From Nitrosovibrio sp. Nv4 (lineage in GTDB: Bacteria; Pseudomonadota; Gammaproteobacteria; Burkholderiales; SG8-39): 36,493 bases of DNA. Position numbers and translations under genes: made by a program. Under the pieces are notes generated by a model. It saw nothing but the letters and a program-made list of their open reading frames with translations, ran no database searches and was not told where the DNA came from. Shown in pieces: positions 26,894-33,219 of this stretch (position 1 is its first letter; every line of letters begins with the position of its first letter). Location: contig CAMDRF010000023.1 of assembly GCA_945906765.1 (NCBI GenBank), positions 1 to 36,493 on the forward strand. Reading direction: 5' to 3'.

Positions 26894-28167
26894 CCTCCCG
26901 GTACACGGAAATCCAGGCTTGCCGCATTTGCGGAAATCGCGGACTCGATTCTGTTTTTCATCTTGGAACACAACACTTGACGGGTGTTTTTCCGAAAACC
27001 GCCGAATCGCAGCTGGCATTGACGAGCGGCCCGCTTGAACTGGTGAAGTGCCGTTCCGACGCGGGCGGCGCCCGCTGCGGCCTGCTTCAGCTGCGCCAGT
27101 CTTTTTCTCCGCCCGAGATGTACGGCGCCAACTATGGCTATCGCTCTTCCCTGAACCGGTCCATGGTCGAGCATCTTCAGGCAAAGGTGCGTCGCATTAC
27201 GGATCGCGTCCGGTTGCAGCCGGACGATCTGGTACTCGACATCGGCAGCAACGACGCCACGCTGCTCAAGGCTTATCCGCAATCGGGTCTGACTCTCGTC
27301 GGCATGGATCCCAGCGGCGAGAAGTTCAGAGCCTTCTACCCGCCCCACATCGAGCTGGTAGCCGATTTCTTTTCGTCGAAAGCGCTCAAAGCGATCGCCG
27401 GCGGGCGGCGGGCGAAGGTCGTGACGTCGATCGCCATGTTCTACGATCTCGACAAGCCCATGGACTTCGTACGGCAGGTCAGCGACATCCTGGCGCCGGA
27501 CGGCGTCTGGGTATTCGAGCAGAGCTACCTGCCGGCGATGCTCGAGACGGGTTCTTACGACACCATCTGCCACGAGCACCTGGAGTACTACGCCCTGTTG
27601 CAGATCAACTGGATGATGGCCCGTGCGGGGATGAAAATCGTCGAAGTGGAACTGAACGAGGTGAACGGCGGCAGCTTCGCCGTGACAGTGGCGCAGGCCG
27701 AATCGGAATTGGTTGCCGATCAGGCGTCTGTGGCCAAAATTCTGGCGCGGGAGCGCGAGGCCGGCATGGACGGCAATAAGGTCTACGAGGAGTTCCGGGA
27801 TCGAGCGCTGCGTCATCGCAAGCAACTGACCGACTTCATTCGCGGCATCAATGCCCGGGGACAGAAAATTCTCGGCTACGGCGCGTCGACCAAGGGCAAC
27901 GTAATCCTGCAGTTCTGCGGCCTGACCAGCCGCGATCTGCCCTGCATCGCGGAAGTCAACGAAGACAAGTTCGGAGCCTTTACGCCCGGAACCGCCATAC
28001 CCATCGTATCGGAGCGCGAGGCGCGGGACATGAATCCGGACTACTTCCTTGTCCTGCCATGGCATTTCCGCGACAACATTGTTCAGCGCGAGCAGGCCTA
28101 TCTGCGCGGCGGCGGCAAGCTCGTCTTTCCCCTGCCTCGAATGGACATCGTCGGCGCAACGGCCTGA
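26890..28167 (+). CDS. SAM-dependent sugar C-methyltransferase
   Basis: This 425-aa protein has the three-part layout of NDP-deoxysugar C-methyltransferases (TylC3/NovU type). An N-terminal zinc-binding domain has CRICGN and further Cys in KCRSDAGGARC. A central class I SAM fold has LVLDIGSNDATLLKAYP and IAMFYDLDKPMDFV, with the conserved YDTICHEHLEYYAL. The C-terminal Rossmann domain has KILGYGASTKGNVIL. Such enzymes add a branching methyl group to a 4-keto-6-deoxysugar nucleotide. Next to a GDP-mannose-dehydratase relative, this suggests a methyl-branched deoxyhexose. ATG overlaps the SDR stop (ATGA). Confidence 0.87.
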   Translation: MTSRYTEIQACRICGNRGLDSVFHLGTQHLTGVFPKTAESQLALTSGPLELVKCRSDAGGARCGLLQLRQSFSPPEMYGANYGYRSSLNRSMVEHLQAKVRRITDRVRLQPDDLVLDIGSNDATLLKAYPQSGLTLVGMDPSGEKFRAFYPPHIELVADFFSSKALKAIAGGRRAKVVTSIAMFYDLDKPMDFVRQVSDILAPDGVWVFEQSYLPAMLETGSYDTICHEHLEYYALLQINWMMARAGMKIVEVELNEVNGGSFAVTVAQAESELVADQASVAKILAREREAGMDGNKVYEEFRDRALRHRKQLTDFIRGINARGQKILGYGASTKGNVILQFCGLTSRDLPCIAEVNEDKFGAFTPGTAIPIVSEREARDMNPDYFLVLPWHFRDNIVQREQAYLRGGGKLVFPLPRMDIVGATA

Positions 28168-28200
28168 ACATCGGCAGTCGCAAGGGTTCGCATTCCTACG

Positions 28201-31200
28201 TCATCCCGGCAGTGCCTCGGAGGCGTCGACCGGCAACGGCGATGCCGCTTGCGCCGCTTCCTCGTCCTGTACCCATCGATCCAGCATTTCGCCATAGGCA
28301 TTCTCGAGCGAGCGGGCGAATCCCTCGGCGTCGAGCAAAGCCGAGGACCGCAGCCGTTCGCGCATGCTGGCTCGCAATGCGCGAAGCCGGTCGGCGTTGC
28401 GGGCGAGTTGCAGCGCCTTTTGCACGTACTCTTCGGCTGAATTCGCCACCAGTTCGGAGAGTCCGACGCAGCTTAGAATGCTTGCGCCGACGCGCGACAC
28501 GTGCGTCGGTCCGGCCAGAGTAATGACCGGGACTCCCATCCAGAGCGCTTCACAGGTCGTCGCCGCCCCGTTATACGGGAAAACGTCCAAAGCGATGTCC
28601 ACGTCGCCATAGTGCGCGAGATGGCTTGCGAAGGATTCATCCGGAGCGCAAAGTTCGAGTCTGTGCGGACCGACCCCATGACCGGCAAATTCCTCGCGTA
28701 CCGAGCACCGGGCGCTTGCCGCCTTCAAACCGAAGGATTTGAGCTTTAACCGCGCCCCCGGAAGTGCGCCGAGCAGCCCGGCCCAAAGCGCGATCATGGA
28801 CGGGGTGAGCTTCGCCAGGTTGTTGAAGCATCCGAACGTCACATGGCCCGCGCTCAGCAACGGCAGCTCGCCGATTGCCGGACTCTCCGGGGGTGGGCCA
28901 TAGCACAGGAATCCGTTTCCCAGCCGCACCAGTTTCTCGACGCAAAACCGCTCGCTGCGGACCGCGGGATCCGCGATCGCGTCGGTCAGGCGATAATCGA
29001 TGGCGGCGAGGCCGGTGGTATTCGGGTACCCGAGCCAGGTGACCTGGACCGGCGCCAGTTTGCGGGCGAAAAGCAACATCCGCCCTTCGGCGGTGTGTCC
29101 GGCGAGATCCACCAGGATGTCGATGCGGTCGGCGCGCAGCCGGTCCGCGGCCCAATCATCATTCAGGCGCGAGATATCGCGCCACTCCTCGCATAGCCCT
29201 TGGATGCGGCGCGTTACCGCATCCGGATACGACACATTGGAGTAGGCAAAGACCTTGAAACGCCGCCGGTCGTGCGCCGCCAGCAGCGGCTCGACGAAGC
29301 AGGCGACCGAATGCCGTTTGAAGTCCGGAGACAGATAGCCGATGTTGATTCTGCGATCCGGGCGGCGCTCCTGCGCGGCGCGCGCGGCCTGCCGGCCGAG
29401 CCCGCGCGTGTGACGCTTCGCCCAGGCGGCATGCTCTTCGAACAATTCCTCGGCGCCGCGCCGGTAATGCAGGCACAGAAGCAAGGCGGCGTGGACGCGG
29501 CTATTGTCCGGCTGCAGCTTGATCGCCTCTTGAAGGTCCACTTCCGCTTCATCGGCGCGGCCGAGCAACAACAGCGCCGCGGCCCGGCCCTCATACGCGC
29601 GCGCTTCGCCCGCATCGATCTTCAGCGCCGCAACATACGACTCGACCGCTTCATCGAGCCGAAGCTGTTGCACGAGCAGTTCCCCAAGATTGCATTTCCA
29701 GTCCGCCCGGCCGCTTTCCAGCTGCAGCGCCTGGCCGATGCATTCGATCGCCAGATCCGACTGCCCAAGCTGCCGGTGCGCGTTGCCGAGGTTGTAGCGC
29801 GCATCGGCGAGCCGTGGTTCGAGGGCGATCGCCCTGCGATAGCACTCGAGCGCTTCGCCGAGATTGCCCACGGCCTCGAGCGCGCAACCGAGGTTGTTAT
29901 GCGCTTTGGCCATGGACGGGTCGAGCGCCAGAACCTTGCGAAAGGAAGCAGCGGCATCGCCCATGTTTCCCTGCCGCATCAGGGAATAACCCATCATGTA
30001 ATGCAGCCGGGGGATCCGGTCATTGGCCGCAACGCCCCGCCTGAGCCATTCGACCGCGACGCCATGATTCTGCGTTTCATAGGAGAGATCCCAGAGCGCA
30101 GTCAGGGCTTCCATGTGATCGGGCCGGTTCTTCAATACCGTTTTGCAGGCTTCTTCGGCGTCTATTTTCTTCCCGGCGGCACGCAGATCCGGGATCTGGC
30201 GCAGCAGGCTGGCGATCACATCGTAGTCGCCCTTCCCGGAGGAGGGCTCCGGTTTTATTTTTTTCTGCCAGATGTCGATGTAACACTGCTCCAGGGCGCG
30301 GGTGAACCCTGCTGCGTCCGTGAGCGGCGAGCGGCGGATGCGTTCGCGCAATCCATTGCGCAGCTCAGCGAGACGCCCAAGATCACCGGCAAGCGCGGCC
30401 GCCGTCTTGACGTATCCCGCCACATCCTTGGCCACCAACTCCTCCAGACCCACGGCGCAGAGCAGGCTCGATCCCATTCTTCCGGCATGACGATCTCCGG
30501 CAACGCTGACTACCGGCACGCCCATCCACAACGCCTCGCAGGTCGTGGTCGCGCCGTTGTAGGGAAAGCTGTCGAGCGCGATGTCGATCGAGCGGTACGC
30601 CTCCATATGGCCGCCGAAGGACGCTTCCCAGCCTCGCAGGTCCACGCGCGCGAGATCGATGCCTGAGCGGCGGAAACGCTCCCGCAGTCTCTCCGCCACG
30701 TGCGGGGTCGAAAGCGTCCGGCTTTTCAATATGAGGCGCGAACCGGGAACGGCCGCCAGCACCTGTGCGGCGGCGTCGAGAAAGGCGGGGGATACTTTGG
30801 GAAGATTGTTGAAACATCCGAACGTAACGTACCCCGCCGCGCGCGCCGGAAGCGGCCCGCACTCGGGACACTCGCCTTGCGGCACACCGTAGCAGAAGTA
30901 AGTCGGCCACGGACGCAGCAGCCGCTCGACGCTGAAGCGATCCGCCTCGCCCGGCGGATCGGCGCGCGCGTCGCTGATGCGATAGTCGATCGCGGAAACC
31001 CCCGTGGTACCCGGGTATCCCAGGTAGCTCGCCTGCACCGGGGCCGGTTTTTCCGCGAACACGAGCAGCCGGTTGTCACCGGTGTGGCCGGCAAGGTCCA
31101 CGAGAATATCGATGCGATCCGCGCGCACGCGCCGCGCAAGTTCGCCGTCCGGCATGGTTGCGCAATCGACCCAGTGCTCGGCCAACGCGCGCAAGCGCTC

Positions 31201-32061
31201 GGTGACATCGTCCTCCCAGCGATGCGCGTTGTAGCAGAATACCTCGATGCGGACGCGGTCGTGGTGCGCGAGGATCGGCTCCGTAAAGCACATGACGACA
31301 TGGTTGCGGAAATCGGGCGAGACGTAGCCTACACGGAGCCGGCGCGGCCACGATGTGTCCAGCGGCGGATCCACGTAAGGCTTCGCAAAATGCGCCCCGA
31401 AGCGGCGGTGCTCATCGTACAGCGCCGCCGCATCGTATTTCTCGCTGTAATTCATTGTAAGCATCAAGTTGGTGTAGGCCGCCTTGTCGTCGGGGGTCAT
31501 TTCGATCGCCCGGCGACTGGCGGCGATGGCTTCCTCGATCCTCGCCTGATCGCGATAGACGGCGCCGAGGTTGTGTCGCACCAGGGCGGTATCGTGGCCG
31601 GAGGCCAGCAGCCGCTCCAGTTCTTCACGGCCTTCATCGATCTGCCCATGATCGACCAGCGCGGCGGCGAAGTTGTTGCGCACGATTGCGCAGCCGGGAT
31701 CCAGCGCCACGGCGGCGCGCCAGGCATCCACCGATTCCTGCAGAAGCCTCTGCTGATAATACGCCACGGCCAGGACGAACCAGAACGCCGGATCATTTGG
31801 CCGGATCTCGATCGCTTTTTGACAGAGGTCGGCGGCCTCCATCACGCGGTCGCTTGCGAGCGCGATCACACCGAGAAAATAAAGGGCATCCGCGTCGCGC
31901 GGATCGTCCTCGAGGAGAGCGCGGTACAAGCGCTCCGCCTCGACGAAATCGCCGCCGGCCGCGCGATCGTATGCCGTGCGCAGCCGCGCATCGAGCGTTT
32001 CCCGATCGGGTGCGGCAGGCGGGCCGGCCTTGAGGCGGAAGATGCCGCTGAACCAGCTCAT
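28201..32061 (-). CDS. Tandem double TPR-GT41 (OGT/SPINDLY-like) glycosyltransferase
   Basis: This 1286-residue protein is made of two complete O-GlcNAc-transferase-like modules. Module 1 has TPRs at about 25-205 and GT41 at about 240-600 (RVGYVSPDFRNH with H254; DILVDLAGHT; YLGYPGTTG; LILKSR with K446; DSFPYNGATTTCEALWMGVPV). Module 2 has TPRs at about 615-870 and GT41 at about 904-1260 (SPDFKRH with H917; LGYPNTTG; LKLKS with K1108; DVFPYNGAATTCEALWMGVPV). Both keep the residues I expect for catalysis, so both may be active. It is cytoplasmic, with no signal peptide. The ATG at 32059-32061 begins the natural N-terminus (MSWFSGIF); longer in-frame sequence overlaps the divergent small gene. 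Target protein and sugar are unknown. Confidence 0.9.
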   Translation of the reverse strand: MSWFSGIFRLKAGPPAAPDRETLDARLRTAYDRAAGGDFVEAERLYRALLEDDPRDADALYFLGVIALASDRVMEAADLCQKAIEIRPNDPAFWFVLAVAYYQQRLLQESVDAWRAAVALDPGCAIVRNNFAAALVDHGQIDEGREELERLLASGHDTALVRHNLGAVYRDQARIEEAIAASRRAIEMTPDDKAAYTNLMLTMNYSEKYDAAALYDEHRRFGAHFAKPYVDPPLDTSWPRRLRVGYVSPDFRNHVVMCFTEPILAHHDRVRIEVFCYNAHRWEDDVTERLRALAEHWVDCATMPDGELARRVRADRIDILVDLAGHTGDNRLLVFAEKPAPVQASYLGYPGTTGVSAIDYRISDARADPPGEADRFSVERLLRPWPTYFCYGVPQGECPECGPLPARAAGYVTFGCFNNLPKVSPAFLDAAAQVLAAVPGSRLILKSRTLSTPHVAERLRERFRRSGIDLARVDLRGWEASFGGHMEAYRSIDIALDSFPYNGATTTCEALWMGVPVVSVAGDRHAGRMGSSLLCAVGLEELVAKDVAGYVKTAAALAGDLGRLAELRNGLRERIRRSPLTDAAGFTRALEQCYIDIWQKKIKPEPSSGKGDYDVIASLLRQIPDLRAAGKKIDAEEACKTVLKNRPDHMEALTALWDLSYETQNHGVAVEWLRRGVAANDRIPRLHYMMGYSLMRQGNMGDAAASFRKVLALDPSMAKAHNNLGCALEAVGNLGEALECYRRAIALEPRLADARYNLGNAHRQLGQSDLAIECIGQALQLESGRADWKCNLGELLVQQLRLDEAVESYVAALKIDAGEARAYEGRAAALLLLGRADEAEVDLQEAIKLQPDNSRVHAALLLCLHYRRGAEELFEEHAAWAKRHTRGLGRQAARAAQERRPDRRINIGYLSPDFKRHSVACFVEPLLAAHDRRRFKVFAYSNVSYPDAVTRRIQGLCEEWRDISRLNDDWAADRLRADRIDILVDLAGHTAEGRMLLFARKLAPVQVTWLGYPNTTGLAAIDYRLTDAIADPAVRSERFCVEKLVRLGNGFLCYGPPPESPAIGELPLLSAGHVTFGCFNNLAKLTPSMIALWAGLLGALPGARLKLKSFGLKAASARCSVREEFAGHGVGPHRLELCAPDESFASHLAHYGDVDIALDVFPYNGAATTCEALWMGVPVITLAGPTHVSRVGASILSCVGLSELVANSAEEYVQKALQLARNADRLRALRASMRERLRSSALLDAEGFARSLENAYGEMLDRWVQDEEAAQAASPLPVDASEALPG

Positions 32062-32109
32062 CGGCCTGCCACGGCAACTGGTAACATTCGAGCCACCGAC
32101 AGATCGATC

Positions 32110-32412
32110 ATGTTCAACCGCAAACGGTCCCGTGAAATTGAGGAATTTGCCATCGCCTTGGCACGCGATATCGCCGAGCGCTGCCCGCCGGGCGAAGCGA
32201 ACGACGGCGAGCATATCAGCATGCGCCTGGCACGGGCGATCGACGAAGTCTGCGGCCGCGCTGTAGCCTACAAGCGCGAACAGGGGCTCGGCATCTACGG
32301 CAAGGCCAAGCTCGGAACCGCTTTCAAACTGGAGCTCAAGGAGACGGGCTACCCGGACGATTTCGCCGGCAGCCTGACGCGTCAGTTACTTTTCAAGATG
32401 TCGGCCAGGTAG
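32110..32412 (+). CDS. 100-aa conserved small protein beside the glycosyltransferase
   Basis: A soluble, basic protein, MFNRKRSREIEEFAIALARD at the start, then a predicted helix bundle and a C-terminal LKETGYPDDFAGSLTRQLLF. I recall similar small proteins near pilin or TPR-glycosyltransferase genes in betaproteobacteria but no named domain. It is divergent from the tandem glycosyltransferase gene (48 bases apart) and convergent with the pilin gene, from which a strong hairpin terminator separates it. The function is unknown. Confidence 0.7.
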   Translation: MFNRKRSREIEEFAIALARDIAERCPPGEANDGEHISMRLARAIDEVCGRAVAYKREQGLGIYGKAKLGTAFKLELKETGYPDDFAGSLTRQLLFKMSAR

Positions 32413-32462
32413 ACGGCGCCCAGCCACCGCACAGCGCGCCCGGCACGGCCGGCTCCAGAAAC

Positions 32463-32489
32463 GCAAAGGCCCGCAGCGCGGGCCTTTGC
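32463..32489. terminator. Bidirectional hairpin terminator
   Basis: GCAAAGGCCCGC (32463-32474) and GCGGGCCTTTGC (32478-32489) form a perfect 12-bp stem with an AGC loop. It lies between the convergent small gene and pilin gene, 20 bases after the pilin stop. The AAA/TTT ends of the arms give partial U-tracts both ways, so it can end both transcripts. Confidence 0.85.
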
Positions 32490-32508
32490 TTGATGCCGGG
32501 CTTGCCGG

Positions 32509-32955
32509 TTAGTTACGGCAGTTGGAAGGAACGTATTTCCCCGTGAGCGGAGCGGCCGTACCCGTTGTGAAGCAGGTCCATATCTTGCCGCCGTCAAGGG
32601 AATTGAGCCCCACCGTACTGCTGGCAATACCGCTGTTTACACCTGTACTCCACATCGTGGCGATCAGCGTAATCGATCCAGGCGCGGTCGTATTTGAGCT
32701 GCCAAGCGTTATGCCGCTGGTGTACTTGCCTCGGGTAGTGCCCATCACAGAAGTCACCGCCGGCCAGGTCGCATCCGAAGAAAAGGCCTCGGCGAACGGC
32801 GTCTTGCCCGCACCCAGCATGCTCACCGCCTCGGACACCTGCGCCCGCGCGATATAGTCTTGGTAAGCCGGGACTGCAACCGCTGCGAGAATGCCGATGA
32901 TCGCAACCACGATCATCAGTTCTATTAGCGTAAAGCCCTTCTGTAGGGTCTTCAT
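32509..32955 (-). CDS. pilA: Type IVa major pilin
   Basis: This structural pilin subunit is 148 aa from the ATG at 32953-32955, which gives the short leader MKTLQKG and the prepilin-peptidase site [18 protein letters not shown] with Glu5 of the mature protein. A longer in-frame start at 32985 is unlikely. The mature N-terminal helix ([17 protein letters not shown]) is followed by a Ser/Thr-rich globular head. Two Cys near the end (WTCFTT and SNCRN) form the D-region disulfide loop. The many Ser/Thr in the head and near the C-terminus are potential O-glycosylation sites. AAAGGA is eight or nine bases before the ATG. A sigma-54 promoter lies upstream. Confidence 0.94.
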   Translation of the reverse strand: MKTLQKGFTLIELMIVVAIIGILAAVAVPAYQDYIARAQVSEAVSMLGAGKTPFAEAFSSDATWPAVTSVMGTTRGKYTSGITLGSSNTTAPGSITLIATMWSTGVNSGIASSTVGLNSLDGGKIWTCFTTGTAAPLTGKYVPSNCRN

Positions 32956-33022
32956 GCGAGCTGTTCCTTTCTGTTTAGTTGGCAACGGGAAAACATTAGC
33001 ATACCTTGCACCCCACTGTTAC

Positions 33023-33037
33023 GCAAGCTTCGGGCCA
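33023..33037 (-). promoter_or_regulatory. Sigma-54 promoter of the pilin gene
   Basis: On the minus strand the sequence TGGCCCGAAGCTTGC has GG and GC exactly 10 bases apart, matching the TGGCAC-N5-TTGC consensus of RpoN promoters. Transcription would begin about 12 bases further, giving a leader of roughly 55 bases before the pilin ATG. Type IV pilin genes are commonly driven by RpoN with the PilS/PilR pair. Confidence 0.8.
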
Positions 33038-33044
33038 AGCCCTG

Positions 33045-33091
33045 TATTTTCTTAATAATATGATTTATAAGGCATTAATGTTTAAAAATCA
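33045..33091 (-). promoter_or_regulatory. AT-rich upstream region of the pilin promoter
   Basis: A sharply AT-rich block (TTTTAAACATTAATGCC and AAATCATATTATTAAG on the minus strand) in otherwise GC-rich DNA, starting about 8 bases upstream of the sigma-54 site. Its position suits a bending (IHF) or PilR activator site. No exact consensus was identified. Confidence 0.4.
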
Positions 33092-33219
33092 CGCACGTAC
33101 ATGACAGAATTTGTCACCTGGCCTGACCATTTCAGGCACGGTACCCGGCGACCGGTTGCCGCGTCCACGGATGCTAAGCTGAGGCAGGCGGGGCCTCTGA
33201 CCCGATATTGCGCGAATTG

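Noticed and set aside
28168-28200. Terminator between the C-methyltransferase and double glycosyltransferase genes
   Set aside because: No stem longer than a few bases is visible in the 33-base convergent spacer.
32062-32214. N-terminal extension of the double glycosyltransferase to 32214
   Set aside because: The added 51 residues have no TPR character and overlap the start of the divergent small gene; ATG 32061 gives a natural N-terminus.
32956-32985. Upstream ATG at 32985 as the pilin start
   Set aside because: It would make a 17-residue leader ([17 protein letters not shown]) where type IVa pilins have a short one, and AAAGGA fits the ATG at 32955.
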